Part shown: one piece after another, positions 22,137 to 32,357 of the stretch
How positions within the stretch are numbered: position 1 is the stretch's first letter
Layout: the number at the start of each line of letters is the position of its first letter
Assembly: GCA_031284315.1 (NCBI GenBank)
Contig: JAITAB010000050.1
Coordinates: forward strand, 1 to 40,214
Direction of reading: 5' to 3'
Origin: Campylobacteraceae bacterium
Lineage (GTDB): Bacteria > Campylobacterota > Campylobacteria > Campylobacterales > Campylobacteraceae
DNA: 40,214 bases
Notes under the pieces: generated by a model
What the model saw: only the letters and a program-made list of their open reading frames with translations
Database searches by the model: none
What the model was told of the DNA's origin: nothing
Program-made: the position numbers and the translations under genes

Positions 22137-24701
22137 CTAATTGCCCAACAGATATGAGGGCAGTTCAAAAATTCTTTTTATCATGTTAAACGGCGACATG
22201 AGCGTTTCACCTACGATATTTGTCTCTATTTTCGGATTGTCGAGTGTGCCGCGCACGGAGAGTTGAAGTTTGATATTGCCGTCATCGTCCAAGATAATGT
22301 AATTTACAAGGGGAATTTTATCTATAATGCTGCTGAGCGATTTTATGATAAATATTCTCAAATCCAAATATATTTCACCCGTTTTTATATCAACATAACC
22401 GCTTCCTTCTATGTCTGAACTGTAGCCCTCCAAAAAGAGTTTTTGGATGAAAACGAAATCCTGGCTTCTTACGAACTCAATTGTGCCGTTTTTCACAGGA
22501 AAGCCGCTCGTGCTGTATCTTGGGTCGGAAAAAGTAGCTAAAGAGGGTATCGTATCTAAAAAGGCAAGGACATTATTTAAAATTAAAAAATCTTTCATTC
22601 TTGTTTCTTTTAGATTTAAAACGCCCAAAAATTCGTTTTCGCTCCCTCCTTTTGCGTAAAAATCAAAACTGCCTCTTTTGAAAAACTCCTTATTTGCCAA
22701 GCCGTTCAAAAATTCGGTTCCCATCTCTTTTGTGGCAATATCAAAATGTCCGCTGTCTCTTCTCAGGCTTAAAAAAGCGTCTTTGTATTTGATATCAAGC
22801 GATATATTGCCGCCGCTAAAACTGATATTGTACTCATCTGCTAAAATAGCGGCATTTGAAGGTTTGAATATAATGGAGCCGTTTTTTGCCTTTACAAATA
22901 TCGGCATTGAAAAAGTATCCGTATTTTCCGATATATTTGACATGTCTATATCTATATCCATGTCGTTTAAAGTCAAATTTATCTCATCTTTGAGTCCGAA
23001 TGCAATCGTTTTATTATTCGCCGTTATATCAAGCGAATTTTCCGTTATCTCAAAACTGCCTGCAAATCTTGAAACAGCCTTACCGCCGCGGCTTAAAGGC
23101 AGATTGAGTCCTCCAAGAAACGCGTATCCCTTAAAATGTTTCAAATCGCTGCTTCTAAGGATAACGCGCCCGTTTTTTATGCCGTATTCTTGCGCCAAAG
23201 CGGAGTAGGGATAGAGTTTGTTTAAAGGGTTAAACGCAAACAGATATTTATCCGCGAAAGTTAAGTTGCTCCCCAGCTCATGAACATAGATATTTATCCC
23301 GTTGTCTATTATCTTTAAAACAAACGGCGTAGAAATGTTACTTATCGTAACAATGCTTCTATTTTTTGCTTCAACAGATAGCGAATGTATAAAGGAGTCG
23401 GCATTCATCTCTTTTGCGCTTGTATTCAGCGTGCCGTTTATACTTATATCAAAAAGTCCGTTATACAGCGCTCTGGAATCAATAAAATCAATAATGGAAT
23501 TTTTTAAGCGTATATTTGTATGCGGAGTATGCATGAGAGCGCCGCCGATACTTAAATCTGCATCTTTTAGGGCAATATCGGCGCTGACATTTACTTTCAT
23601 ATCCGCAAATGTTGCGTCAATGCTGACATTGGCGTCCGTTTTGCCGCTTTTTTGACGGACGGGTATATCAATTCCCGTATAGGCTTTGACAATTTTATTT
23701 ATCTCGTCGTTATAAAGAGCGTTTGCGCCTATATCTATCTTGATGCCGCTTTTGCCCTCCGTCAGATTATATATAAGCACATCGGCTTTTGTTATGGTTT
23801 CGCCTTGATATGTGGGATTTGAGACTAAAAATGATATTTTATCATTCTCTATTTTTACTCTCACTTCATCTGCATGGGCGGCAGGAACTTTTGGATTAAA
23901 AGTAATATTTACATCGTCAATTTTTGCGAGCGCGCTTATATTTTTGGGGTAAAAATTGCGTTTTTCAATATCTATTTTGCCGCTTAGCGAAAGTATTTTA
24001 TAATTTGCGCCTTTTGTGTAGCCGTATATCCACTTGGCTATCGTATCATTTAATTTTACTTGTTTTAAAAGATTGTCCATAAATATCTTCGGCGAAGCGA
24101 AATCATCGGAACTTATATCGTAAGTTAAAATTCTGTTTTTTATGTCAATTTTCGCATTGCCTGAAATATCAAATAGCCTGAAACGCCCGTCAAATGCGTA
24201 CTCATCGCGCCTGAAATCAATATTTGTTTTACCGCTAAACTCTATATCCAAATCTTTCAAAAGGAGTTGCTCTATATCCAAAGCAAGTTTTCTTCTTTTA
24301 AGCAATTCTATCTTTGTTTTCAGCGTCAAAAGAGACGAATCCACGAAAAAAACTTCATCTTGATATATTAGCCGCACTTTTTCGTTTCCATACTCAATAT
24401 TGTTGATAATAATTGTGCTGAAAAATGTATGGATATATGGAATCATATCTATCAAATCATTCAGCGAAGAATAATCGTTACTTTTAGTAACATTGCTGTC
24501 TATTTTTATCGTATCGGCTTCAACAAAGAGTTTTTTATCTAATTTGATATATAATCCCGTTACATTTACATTAAATACGGACAGGTTCTCAATGCGAATA
24601 CCGTTATACATGACGCCGATAAAGATTATGAATAAGAGCAAAAAAATCAGCATAGGAAGCCGAATTCTCTTTTTCGGTTTAAATCTTTTTTTAATAGCCA
24701 T
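22137..24701 (-). CDS. AsmA-like / DUF3971 (YhdP-type) envelope protein
   Basis: 854 aa: a basic N-terminus (AIKKRFKPKKRIRL), one membrane helix (~17-34) and a very long periplasmic region made of short repeated beta strands, the pattern of AsmA/TamB/YhdP proteins, which form hydrophobic grooves thought to carry phospholipid between the membranes. The C-terminus (GYVDIKTGEIYLDLRIF, then IIDKIPLVNYIILDDDG, then RGTLDNPKIET) is the AsmA-like C-terminal module seen in YhdP and DUF3971 proteins. H. pylori HP0586 next to HP0587 (mltG) is probably the counterpart. The start overlaps the divergently read mltG by 74 nt; an internal ATG at 24653 would shorten the overlap and keep the helix. Confidence 0.8.
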   Translation of the reverse strand: MAIKKRFKPKKRIRLPMLIFLLLFIIFIGVMYNGIRIENLSVFNVNVTGLYIKLDKKLFVEADTIKIDSNVTKSNDYSSLNDLIDMIPYIHTFFSTIIINNIEYGNEKVRLIYQDEVFFVDSSLLTLKTKIELLKRRKLALDIEQLLLKDLDIEFSGKTNIDFRRDEYAFDGRFRLFDISGNAKIDIKNRILTYDISSDDFASPKIFMDNLLKQVKLNDTIAKWIYGYTKGANYKILSLSGKIDIEKRNFYPKNISALAKIDDVNITFNPKVPAAHADEVRVKIENDKISFLVSNPTYQGETITKADVLIYNLTEGKSGIKIDIGANALYNDEINKIVKAYTGIDIPVRQKSGKTDANVSIDATFADMKVNVSADIALKDADLSIGGALMHTPHTNIRLKNSIIDFIDSRALYNGLFDISINGTLNTSAKEMNADSFIHSLSVEAKNRSIVTISNISTPFVLKIIDNGINIYVHELGSNLTFADKYLFAFNPLNKLYPYSALAQEYGIKNGRVILRSSDLKHFKGYAFLGGLNLPLSRGGKAVSRFAGSFEITENSLDITANNKTIAFGLKDEINLTLNDMDIDIDMSNISENTDTFSMPIFVKAKNGSIIFKPSNAAILADEYNISFSGGNISLDIKYKDAFLSLRRDSGHFDIATKEMGTEFLNGLANKEFFKRGSFDFYAKGGSENEFLGVLNLKETRMKDFLILNNVLAFLDTIPSLATFSDPRYSTSGFPVKNGTIEFVRSQDFVFIQKLFLEGYSSDIEGSGYVDIKTGEIYLDLRIFIIKSLSSIIDKIPLVNYIILDDDGNIKLQLSVRGTLDNPKIETNIVGETLMSPFNMIKRIFELPSYLLGN

Positions 24702-25581
24702 CGTCTCGCTTCTGTTCTATTTGATACAGCCCATCGGCACGGAAAGAATTATTCATGTGCCAAAGGGCGGAATAAATAGCATTATAACACAGCTTGCCGC
24801 ACAAAACGGCAATATTTCAGTCGGTTTTGACAAACTTTTAATGAGATTTTTCGGATATCCGCAAAGCGGCTGGATAGATATGAAAGGCGCGCTTTTGACA
24901 AAAGCCGATTTTTTATACCAACTTTCGCATGCCAAAGCCGCTACACGCGCGGTTACGCTAACCCCGGGCGAAACGGCGTACATTTTTTTAAAGCAATTAT
25001 CAAGCGAACTGAATCTCTCGTTTGAAGTTTTGCAGCGCGAATATGAAAAAATGTCACGCTTTGAAGACGGTTGGATAGTTCCAGAAACGTATAATATACC
25101 GATTGGCGTAGATGAAAAATGGCTTGTAAAGTATCTTATAAACGATTCTCTTAAACGCAACGAAGCTCTCTCATACGAACTTACGGGCGAATACGACAGC
25201 GGCAAATGGAATAGAATTTTGACAATAGCATCCATCATACAAAAAGAGTCCGCCGATGACGATGAAATGCCGATAGTAAGCTCTGTCATTCACAATAGGC
25301 TTAAGATAAGAATGAAGCTTCAAATGGACGGTACGCTCAATTATGGTCAATTTTCGCATACCAAAATTACGCCCAAAAGAATCAAAGAAGATACATCGCA
25401 TTATAACACTTATGCACATTACGGATTGCCACAAAATCCCGTCTGCGCCGTTAGTAAAGAGGCTATAAAAGCTGCGGTAAATCCTGTTGAGAGCGAATAT
25501 CTTTATTTTGTGAAAGGTGAAAACGGTAAACATTTATTTACTAAAACTTACAACGAGCACTTAAAAAATATAAGCAAATAA
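24628..25581 (+). CDS. mltG: Endolytic murein transglycosylase MltG (YceG)
   Basis: 317 aa from the ATG at 24628, the start that gives a short basic tail (MNKSKKISIGSR) before the single membrane helix (ILFFGLNLFLIAIVSLLFYLI). The frame is open further left to 24493, but that part runs antisense to the AsmA-like gene. A LysM-like segment (~40-90) is followed by the YceG domain: IVPETYNIP, the catalytic glutamate in IASIIQKES, QMDGTLNYG and the closing NTYAHYGLPQNPVCAVSKEAIKAAVNP. MltG cuts nascent glycan strands and sets their length. No strong ribosome-binding site is visible. In H. pylori the orthologue lies just before oorDABC, matching the larger context here. Confidence 0.88.
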   Translation: MNKSKKISIGSRILFFGLNLFLIAIVSLLFYLIQPIGTERIIHVPKGGINSIITQLAAQNGNISVGFDKLLMRFFGYPQSGWIDMKGALLTKADFLYQLSHAKAATRAVTLTPGETAYIFLKQLSSELNLSFEVLQREYEKMSRFEDGWIVPETYNIPIGVDEKWLVKYLINDSLKRNEALSYELTGEYDSGKWNRILTIASIIQKESADDDEMPIVSSVIHNRLKIRMKLQMDGTLNYGQFSHTKITPKRIKEDTSHYNTYAHYGLPQNPVCAVSKEAIKAAVNPVESEYLYFVKGENGKHLFTKTYNEHLKNISK

Positions 25582-25624
25582 AGATTAAGAGCAATTTTGC
25601 TATCTTACATGCAATTATTTACAT

Positions 25625-25630
25625 TAAAAT
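25625..25630 (+). promoter_or_regulatory. Possible -10 of the icd-oor operon
   Basis: TAAAAT in the 75-nt gap between mltG and icd, 27 nt before the icd ATG, in strongly AT-rich sequence. It is the only gap before icd that could hold a promoter for the TCA gene run. Confidence 0.3.
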
Positions 25631-25656
25631 AAAAATTTAATATTTCAAGGAACGGC

Positions 25657-27858
25657 ATGGCTTCTATCATATATACAAAAACGGACGAGTCTCCCGCTCT
25701 TGCCGCGTATTCTCTTTTTCCTGTCGTAAAAGCGTTCGGCAAAGCATGCGGAGCGCCGTTTGAGATGAGGGATATTTCGCTCTCAGGCAGGATTTTGAGC
25801 GCATTTTCAGACTATACGGACGATTTGGAGTATCTTGGCGCATTGACGAAAGAAAAAGAAGCCAATATCATAAAACTTCCGAATATTTCCGCTTCTATCC
25901 CACAGTTAAAAGCGGCTGTTAAGGAGTTGAGAGCGCAGGGCTTTAATATCCCCGATTATCCTGAAAATCCCGCAAATTCCGAAGAAGAAGAGATAAAAGC
26001 CAAATATTCAAAAATATTGGGTTCTGCGGTTAATCCCGTTTTAAGAGAAGGCAACTCCGACCGCCGTACGCCAAAAGCCGTGAAAAATTACGCCAAATCG
26101 CATCCGCACTCTATGGGAGAGTGGAAAAAAGAGTCCAAAACGCATGTATCGCACATGAGCGGCGGGGATTTTTACGGAAGCGAAAACTCTTATACTTTCG
26201 CTTCGGACGATATCGTAAATATAGAATTTATAGATAAAAAAGGCGAAAAAAAGGCATTAAAAACAGGTTTAAAATTTTTAAGGGGTGAAATTATAGACGC
26301 CTCTTTCATGGATATAAAAGCCTTAAAAGAATTTTTTAAAAGCGAAATTGCCGATGCAAAAGCAAAAGGCGTACTTTTTTCCGTACATTTGAAAGCTACC
26401 ATGATGAAAGTATCCGACCCTGTGATATTTGGCGCATGCGTCTTGGTATTTTTCGGCGATGTTTTCAAAAAATATGAGAATATTTTTAAAGAGCTTGGCG
26501 TAAATCCAAACAACGGGCTTGGCGATTTATATGCCAAAATCGCTTCCCACCCGCAAAAAGAAGCGATAGAAAAAGACATAGCCGCAGTTTATGAAAAACA
26601 GCCCGATATTGCAATGGTTGATTCTGACAAAGGCATCACAAATCTGCATTTTCCAAATGATGTGATAGTGGACGCTTCAATGCCCGCGATGATAAGAGCA
26701 GGCGGCGTCATGTGGGATAAAAACGGCAAAACGCAAGATGTAAAGGCTGTGATTCCGGATAGATGTTACGCGGCAATTTATCAAGCGGCTATTGAAGAGT
26801 GCAGGCAAAACGGCGCGATTGACCCAAGAACGGCAGGAAGCGTTTCAAATGTGGGATTAATGGCGCAAAAAGCCGAAGAATACGGCTCTCATGATAAGAC
26901 TTTTATTATAGAAGACGACGGCGCGGTAGTCGTAAAAAATAGCAAAAACGAAACGATATTTGAAACAAAAGTAAGCAGGGGCGACATTTTTAGAATGTGC
27001 CAGACAAAAGATGCCGCTGTGAGAGATTGGGTGAGATTAGCCATGGAGCGTGCAAAAATTTCAAAAACTCCCGCTTTTTTTTGGCTGGATGACAAAAGAG
27101 CGCATGACAGAGAACTTATAAAAAAAGTAAAAATATATCTTAAAAAGTATGATTTATCAGAGCTTGATATATCTATTTTGCCGCCGTTTGAGGCTGCGAA
27201 ACTCTCTTTCAAGCGTTTTAGGAAAGGCAAAGATACGATATCTGTTACGGGAAATGTTTTAAGGGATTATCTCACAGATCTTTTTCCGATACTGGAGCTT
27301 GGAACAAGCGCAAAAATGCTCTCGATAGTGCCTTTGATGAATGGAGGAGGACTGTTTGAGACGGGGGCGGGCGGTTCTGCGCCGAGACTTGTGCAGCAAT
27401 TATTGGAAGAAAATCATTTAAGATGGGACTCTTTGGGAGAGTTTTTGGCGATATGCGCTTCGCTTGAATTTTTTGCCGCGCAGACAAATAACCAAAAAGC
27501 CGCCATATTGGCAAAAACGCTTGACAGCGCGACCGAAGAGCTGCTGCAAAACGATAAATCTCCCAAATCAAAATGCGGCGAACTGGATAACCGCGGCAGC
27601 CATTTTTATCTGTCGCTTTATTGGGCAAAAGCGCTGGCAGAACAAAGGGACGATAAAGATTTGAGCGGTTTTTTTGCGTCAATTTATCGCGAGCTTGCGC
27701 AAAACGGAGAAAAGATACTTAGCGAATTAAACGGCGTTCAAGGTCAAAAAGCCGATATGGGCGGCTATTATCATCCATGCAGCGAAAAGGCTTCAAGCGT
27801 TATGAGACCGAGCAAAACGCTTAATTCAATTATAGACGGTATGAAAGGCTGTAAATGA
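25657..27858 (+). CDS. icd: Isocitrate dehydrogenase (NADP+), monomeric type
   Basis: 733 aa, the ~80 kDa single-chain IDH (IDH-II), not the dimeric E. coli type. Landmarks of the monomeric family: the substrate-loop region [26 protein letters not shown], the [15 protein letters not shown] segment, [12 protein letters not shown], the cofactor-side [14 protein letters not shown] (basic residues that read the NADP 2'-phosphate in characterised enzymes) and [17 protein letters not shown]. It converts isocitrate to 2-oxoglutarate with NADP+ and can run reductively. It has a good AAGGAAC site before the ATG. The mdh ATG overlaps its stop by 4 nt, and the sequence runs on to sucCD and oorDABC as in C. 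jejuni. Confidence 0.95.
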   Translation: MASIIYTKTDESPALAAYSLFPVVKAFGKACGAPFEMRDISLSGRILSAFSDYTDDLEYLGALTKEKEANIIKLPNISASIPQLKAAVKELRAQGFNIPDYPENPANSEEEEIKAKYSKILGSAVNPVLREGNSDRRTPKAVKNYAKSHPHSMGEWKKESKTHVSHMSGGDFYGSENSYTFASDDIVNIEFIDKKGEKKALKTGLKFLRGEIIDASFMDIKALKEFFKSEIADAKAKGVLFSVHLKATMMKVSDPVIFGACVLVFFGDVFKKYENIFKELGVNPNNGLGDLYAKIASHPQKEAIEKDIAAVYEKQPDIAMVDSDKGITNLHFPNDVIVDASMPAMIRAGGVMWDKNGKTQDVKAVIPDRCYAAIYQAAIEECRQNGAIDPRTAGSVSNVGLMAQKAEEYGSHDKTFIIEDDGAVVVKNSKNETIFETKVSRGDIFRMCQTKDAAVRDWVRLAMERAKISKTPAFFWLDDKRAHDRELIKKVKIYLKKYDLSELDISILPPFEAAKLSFKRFRKGKDTISVTGNVLRDYLTDLFPILELGTSAKMLSIVPLMNGGGLFETGAGGSAPRLVQQLLEENHLRWDSLGEFLAICASLEFFAAQTNNQKAAILAKTLDSATEELLQNDKSPKSKCGELDNRGSHFYLSLYWAKALAEQRDDKDLSGFFASIYRELAQNGEKILSELNGVQGQKADMGGYYHPCSEKASSVMRPSKTLNSIIDGMKGCK

Positions 27859-28796
27859 AGATTTCCGTCATCGGCGCAGGCAATGTCGGAGCCTCTGCGT
27901 GTTACCTGCTGATAGCAAAAGAGATTTGCTCCGAAGTCGTTTTGCTTGATATTAACAGACAGGCGGCGCAGGGTAAAGCTATTGACATGATGCAGGCTTC
28001 CATAACTTTGGGCGCAAAAACAGGTATCAAAACGACTCATGATTATCGAGATATAGAAAATAGCGGCATAGTTGTAATAACCGCGGGAATTCCGAGAAAA
28101 GATGGAATGAGCAGAGAAGATTTGCTTCACATAAATATACAAATTATGGAAGAGGTCGTTTTAAATATCAAAAAATTTGCGCCCGACTCTATAATCATAG
28201 TCGTTTCAAATCCGCTTGATATTATGAATTATGCCGCGTTTAAATTAAGCGGTTTTAGTAAAAACAGAGTCATCGGCATGGGCGGCATATTGGACAGCGC
28301 CAGAATGGCTTACGCCATATCAAAAAGAGTCAAAACCAAAGAGGAGATAAAAGCCTGCGTTATAGGAACGCACAGCGAATATATGGTGCCGCTTTTGTCT
28401 CAATCATTTGTAAGCAGTCAAGCCGTGAAAGATATATTTGACGAAAAAACATGCGAAGAGATTGTGCATGAGACCAAAAACGGCGGCGCGCAGATAGTGA
28501 AGTTTTTACAGACTTCGGCGTATTACGCGCCTGCCGCGAGTATTTGCATTTTGATAGAGGCTATTTTGAACGATACGAAAACATTGCTTCCATGTTCTGT
28601 TTGGCTTGACGGAGAATACAATACAAAAGGCGTTAGTATAGGGGTTCTTGTTGTGGTGGGCAAAAACGGAGTTGAAAAGATATTGGATTTGCCCTTAAGC
28701 GTGGAGGAGTTTGCAAGGTTTAAAGAGAGCGTGAACTCTTTAAGCGGCTCTTTGGCTATAGTAGATAAATATCTGCAAAATGCCTATCATAAATAA
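27855..28796 (+). CDS. mdh: Malate dehydrogenase (LDH-like type)
   Basis: 313 aa Rossmann-fold NAD-dependent malate dehydrogenase: GAGNVGAS (7-14), D32 at the end of strand 2 (NAD preference), the active-site loop [14 protein letters not shown] with R81 and R87 (R81 selects malate over lactate), SNPLDIM, D147/R150 in ILDSARMAY and catalytic H173. The latter sits in [10 protein letters not shown], where most family members have GxHGD; the Gly-Asp to Ser-Glu change is unusual in general, but Campylobacterota Mdh proteins vary here. It oxidises malate to oxaloacetate. It overlaps icd by 4 nt and sucC starts 9 nt later. Confidence 0.92.
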   Translation: MKISVIGAGNVGASACYLLIAKEICSEVVLLDINRQAAQGKAIDMMQASITLGAKTGIKTTHDYRDIENSGIVVITAGIPRKDGMSREDLLHINIQIMEEVVLNIKKFAPDSIIIVVSNPLDIMNYAAFKLSGFSKNRVIGMGGILDSARMAYAISKRVKTKEEIKACVIGTHSEYMVPLLSQSFVSSQAVKDIFDEKTCEEIVHETKNGGAQIVKFLQTSAYYAPAASICILIEAILNDTKTLLPCSVWLDGEYNTKGVSIGVLVVVGKNGVEKILDLPLSVEEFARFKESVNSLSGSLAIVDKYLQNAYHK

Positions 28797-28805
28797 AGGA
28801 CATAT

Positions 28806-29978
28806 ATGAATATACATGAATATCAGGCGAAAGAGATTTTAAGAATATACGGCGTTCCAACGCCAAAAGGGCATATCGCTTTTAATGCTGACGAAGCCGT
28901 ACAGAATGCAAAAAATCTAAGCGGCGGCGTTTGGGCGGTAAAAGCTCAGATACATGCAGGCGGACGCGGTCTTGGCGGCGGCGTGAAAATAGCCAAAAGC
29001 ATAGAGGAGGTTAGAAGTTTAACCGAAAAGATAATAGGCATGAAGCTTGTTACCCACCAAACCGCAAAAGACGGAAAAGAGGTAAGAAAAGTTTATATAG
29101 AAGAGGGATTGAATATCAAGCGGGAGCTTTATATCTCCATAGCCTTAAACCGCGCTATTGAAATGCCGATGATTATAGCCTCTTCAAGCGGCGGCATGGA
29201 TATAGAAAAAGCGGCTTTGGAAACTCCCGAAAAGATAGCAAAAGTCGCCATAGACCCGACTATAGGATTTCAAAAGTTTCACGGCAGAGAAGCGGCGTTT
29301 AAGCTCGGCATACCAAAAGAGATAACGGGCAGTTTTATAGAACTTGTTGGAAATCTTTATAGGATTTACACGGAAAACGATGCGGATATGGTGGAGATAA
29401 ATCCGCTTGTTTTAACGGGAGATGATAAATTTTTGGCGCTTGACGCGAAGATTAATTTTGACGATAACGCTCTTGTGCGCCATAAAAATATAGAAGCTTT
29501 GAGGGATTTTGACGAAGAGGATAAAGCCGAAATTGAAGCCAAACAGTCCAATCTCTCTTATGTAAAAATGGACGGAAATGTCGGCTGTATGGTAAACGGC
29601 GCAGGACTTGCCATGGCTACTATGGATATCATAAAATACGAAGGCGGCGAACCTGCCAATTTTCTTGATGTCGGCGGCGGAGCAAATCCGCAGACTGTTG
29701 CAAAAGGATTTGAGATTATTTTAAAAGACAGAAATGTCAAAGCGATTTTTATCAATATCTTCGGCGGTATCGTGCGCTGCGACAGAGTGGCGAACGGCAT
29801 TTTGGAAGCCGCGAAAATAACGCGTGTCAATGTGCCGATTATAGTAAGGCTTGACGGTACAAACGCTGATGAAGCCAAAGAGATACTAAAAAACGGCAAT
29901 ATAAAAAATATAATTTCAGCATCAGATTTATCTGAGGGCGCGAAAAAAGCCGTAAAAGCCGCAAAGGAGGGCAAATGA
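28806..29978 (+). CDS. sucC: Succinate-CoA ligase (ADP-forming) subunit beta
   Basis: 390 aa, the usual length. An ATP-grasp domain occupies the first ~235 residues ([18 protein letters not shown]; the nucleotide-contacting [21 protein letters not shown] with the Mg-binding residues), followed by the CoA-ligase-like domain with [26 protein letters not shown] and the [18 protein letters not shown] loop. With SucD it makes ATP from succinyl-CoA. It overlaps sucD by 4 nt (ATGA). Confidence 0.95.
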   Translation: MNIHEYQAKEILRIYGVPTPKGHIAFNADEAVQNAKNLSGGVWAVKAQIHAGGRGLGGGVKIAKSIEEVRSLTEKIIGMKLVTHQTAKDGKEVRKVYIEEGLNIKRELYISIALNRAIEMPMIIASSSGGMDIEKAALETPEKIAKVAIDPTIGFQKFHGREAAFKLGIPKEITGSFIELVGNLYRIYTENDADMVEINPLVLTGDDKFLALDAKINFDDNALVRHKNIEALRDFDEEDKAEIEAKQSNLSYVKMDGNVGCMVNGAGLAMATMDIIKYEGGEPANFLDVGGGANPQTVAKGFEIILKDRNVKAIFINIFGGIVRCDRVANGILEAAKITRVNVPIIVRLDGTNADEAKEILKNGNIKNIISASDLSEGAKKAVKAAKEGK

Positions 29979-30847
29979 GTATTTTGGTAAATAAAAACAC
30001 AAAGATCATAGTTCAGGGTTTTACGGGCAAAGAGGGAACTTTTCACAGCGAGCAGTGTATAGCTTACGGCTCAAATATCGTAGGCGGCGTAACTCCCGGA
30101 CGCAAAGGCGAGACTCATCTTGGAAAGCCGGTGTTTAATACCGTAAAAGAAGCCATAGAAGCTACAGGAGCTGATACAAGTATGATATTTGTTCCGCCTT
30201 TGGGCGCGGCGGACGCTATCATGGAGGCGGCTGATAGCGGTATAAAATTAGCCGTTGTCATTACGGAGGGTATTCCCGTGCAGGATATGATGAGCGCAAA
30301 ACTGTACGCTTCAAAAAAAGGTATGAAAATCATAGGACCAAACTGCCCGGGAATTATAACAAGCGGCGAGTGCAAAATCGGCATCATGCCCGGCTCTATC
30401 TTTAAAAAAGGAAGCGTTGGTCTTATATCAAAGTCAGGAACGCTAACTTACGAAGCAAGCAATCAAATCGTACATGAAGGACTTGGCATCTCAACGGCTG
30501 TCGGCATAGGCGGAGACCCCATAATAGGGCTTAGTTACAAAGAATTATTGTCTCTTTTTGAAAATGACAATGAAACAAAAGCGATAGCTTTGATAGGGGA
30601 AATTGGCGGTTCGTTGGAGATTGAAGCGGCAGAATTTATAAAGACAAATATAACAAAGCCCGTAGTGGCGTTTATCGCAGGCGCAACTGCTCCAAAAGGC
30701 AAAAGAATGGGGCATGCGGGCGCTATCGTAAGCGGCGGAAGCGGAACGGCTGCCGAGAAAATGGAAGCTTTGGAAAAAGCTGGGGTAAGCGTGGTAAAAA
30801 CGCCGGCGCTTATCGGTAAAAAAGTTGTGGAAATTTTAAACGGCTGA
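29975..30847 (+). CDS. sucD: Succinate-CoA ligase (ADP-forming) subunit alpha
   Basis: 290 aa, full length. CoA-binding Rossmann domain ([29 protein letters not shown]), GPNCPGIIT, and the phosphohistidine loop [18 protein letters not shown] whose histidine is phosphorylated during catalysis. It forms the alpha/beta enzyme with SucC. oorD begins 57 nt downstream, close enough for one transcript, and no terminator is visible between them. Confidence 0.95.
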   Translation: MSILVNKNTKIIVQGFTGKEGTFHSEQCIAYGSNIVGGVTPGRKGETHLGKPVFNTVKEAIEATGADTSMIFVPPLGAADAIMEAADSGIKLAVVITEGIPVQDMMSAKLYASKKGMKIIGPNCPGIITSGECKIGIMPGSIFKKGSVGLISKSGTLTYEASNQIVHEGLGISTAVGIGGDPIIGLSYKELLSLFENDNETKAIALIGEIGGSLEIEAAEFIKTNITKPVVAFIAGATAPKGKRMGHAGAIVSGGSGTAAEKMEALEKAGVSVVKTPALIGKKVVEILNG

Positions 30848-30904
30848 TACTTTTCGGCTGTTTTTTTGATAAGATTTAAAAAATAAAATTCAGGAGAAAA
30901 ACAG

Positions 30905-31225
30905 ATGAGCTTCTTAACTCCACCGCATAAAGCGTTAGTTTGGGTGGATATATCAAAATGTAAAGCCTGTGATATATGCGTTAGTTTGTGTCCGTCAGGC
31001 GCTTTGGCTATGGTACAGAATGTGAACTCTACGCAGGGCAAAACCATAGAGGTAATAGCGCAGGACTCTTGCATAGGGTGTAGGGACTGCGAATTGCACT
31101 GTCCCGATTTTGCCATTTTTGTAACGGAGCGTTCAAGCGAAGTGAAATTTGCAAAATTAACAGAAGAGTCCAAAGCAAGAGCGCTTGCCATTAAAAATAA
31201 TAAATTCAATAAAGTTGGTGCGTAA
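30905..31225 (+). CDS. oorD: 2-oxoglutarate:acceptor oxidoreductase subunit OorD (ferredoxin-like)
   Basis: 106 aa with two classical 4Fe-4S motifs, C-KAC-DIC-VSLCP and C-IGC-RDC-ELHCP, giving a two-cluster ferredoxin subunit (delta) that passes electrons from OorB to external ferredoxin or flavodoxin. It has an AGGAGAA ribosome-binding site at the end of the sucD-oorD gap. The oorDABC order equals that of H. pylori HP0588-0591. OorA starts 1 nt after its stop. Confidence 0.93.
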   Translation: MSFLTPPHKALVWVDISKCKACDICVSLCPSGALAMVQNVNSTQGKTIEVIAQDSCIGCRDCELHCPDFAIFVTERSSEVKFAKLTEESKARALAIKNNKFNKVGA

Positions 31226-31226
31226 A

Positions 31227-32357
31227 ATGTCAAGAATAATAGTTTCAAGCGGCAATGAATTATGCGCGCGCGCCGCGATTGAGTGCGGCTGTAATTTTTT
31301 CGGCGGATATCCCATCACGCCGTCAAGCGAAGTAGCGCATGAGATGAGCATACTGCTGCCCAAAAAAGGCGGCAAATTTATACAGATGGAAGACGAGATA
31401 GCCGGTATCTCTGTCGCTTTGGGCGCTTCCATGAGCGGAGCTAAGGCTATGACCGCCACATCGGGTCCGGGAATCTCTCTCAAATCCGAACAGATAGGTT
31501 TGAGCTTTATCGCGGAAGTGCCGATAGTCATAGTAAATGTCATGCGCGGCGGTCCTTCCACAGGTCTTCCTACGCGCGTATCGCAGGGCGATATCAATCA
31601 AGCGAAAGCGCCGAGCCATGGGGATTTTGCATCCATAGCGCTATGTCCGGGAAGCCTTGAAGAGGCTTACAGCGAAACGATAAGAGCGTTTAATCTTGCT
31701 GAAAAATTTATGACGCCCGTGTTTTTACTGCTTGACGAAACGATAGGGCACATGCATGGAAAAGCCGTACTGATAGATGTTGAAGAGGTTAAAAAAGATG
31801 TGGTAAACAGGAAAGAGTTTGACGGAGACGCAAAGGACTACAAACCGTACGGCGCAGGTAAAGACGAGCCTGCCGTATTAAATCCGTTTTTTAAAGGCTA
31901 CAAGTACCACATAACGGGTCTGCATCACGGACCTACGGGATTTCCGACAGAAGACGGCGCGATATGCCAAAACAATATTGAAAGATTGACGGGCAAGATA
32001 AACAACCGCAAAGACGAGATAGTAAAATATGAAAATTTTATGCTTGATGATGCGGATATCCTCGTTATAGCTTATGGAAGCGTATCAAGAAGCGCGAAGG
32101 AAGCGATAGTAAAACTCCGCCGCGAAGGGATAAAAGCGGGACTTTTCAGGCCGATTACGCTCTGGCCGTCTCCTGCAAAAGAGCTTTATTCTCTTGGCAA
32201 AAAATTTCAAAAGATATTGGTCGCGGAGCTAAACATGGGACAATACGCAGGCGAGATAGAACGCGCCATGAAGAGAGATTTTGAGACTTTGCAAAAAGCA
32301 AACGGACGCCCGCTGACTCCGCAGGAGTTCATAGTAAAAATCAAAGGAATGGTATAA
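31227..32357 (+). CDS. oorA: 2-oxoglutarate:acceptor oxidoreductase subunit alpha (OorA)
   Basis: 376 aa from the ATG at 31227 (MSRIIVSSGNELCARAAIECGC), immediately after the oorD stop; the frame is open back to 31185, but that would overlap oorD and add 14 residues absent from the family. It carries the pyrimidine-side thiamine domain of the OFOR alpha chain: GYPITPSSEVAHEM, TSGPGISLKSEQIG and GGPSTGLPTRVSQGDI, then the transketolase C-like region (VIAYGSVSRSAKEAI, LFRPITLWPSPAKEL). CoA-dependent oxidation of 2-oxoglutarate to succinyl-CoA and CO2, reversible with low-potential ferredoxin. Confidence 0.95.
   Translation: MSRIIVSSGNELCARAAIECGCNFFGGYPITPSSEVAHEMSILLPKKGGKFIQMEDEIAGISVALGASMSGAKAMTATSGPGISLKSEQIGLSFIAEVPIVIVNVMRGGPSTGLPTRVSQGDINQAKAPSHGDFASIALCPGSLEEAYSETIRAFNLAEKFMTPVFLLLDETIGHMHGKAVLIDVEEVKKDVVNRKEFDGDAKDYKPYGAGKDEPAVLNPFFKGYKYHITGLHHGPTGFPTEDGAICQNNIERLTGKINNRKDEIVKYENFMLDDADILVIAYGSVSRSAKEAIVKLRREGIKAGLFRPITLWPSPAKELYSLGKKFQKILVAELNMGQYAGEIERAMKRDFETLQKANGRPLTPQEFIVKIKGMV

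Noticed and set aside
24493-24627. Longer mltG starting at 24493
   Set aside because: It would add 45 residues antisense to the AsmA-like gene before the membrane anchor; MltG proteins start shortly before the helix.
30848-30904. Terminator between sucD and oorD (CGGCTG near a run of seven T)
   Set aside because: The two CGGCTG copies are direct, not inverted, so they cannot form a stem; sucD and oorD are probably co-transcribed.
31185-31226. Longer OorA start within oorD
   Set aside because: The 14 extra residues are not family-like and the ATG at 31227 directly follows the oorD stop.
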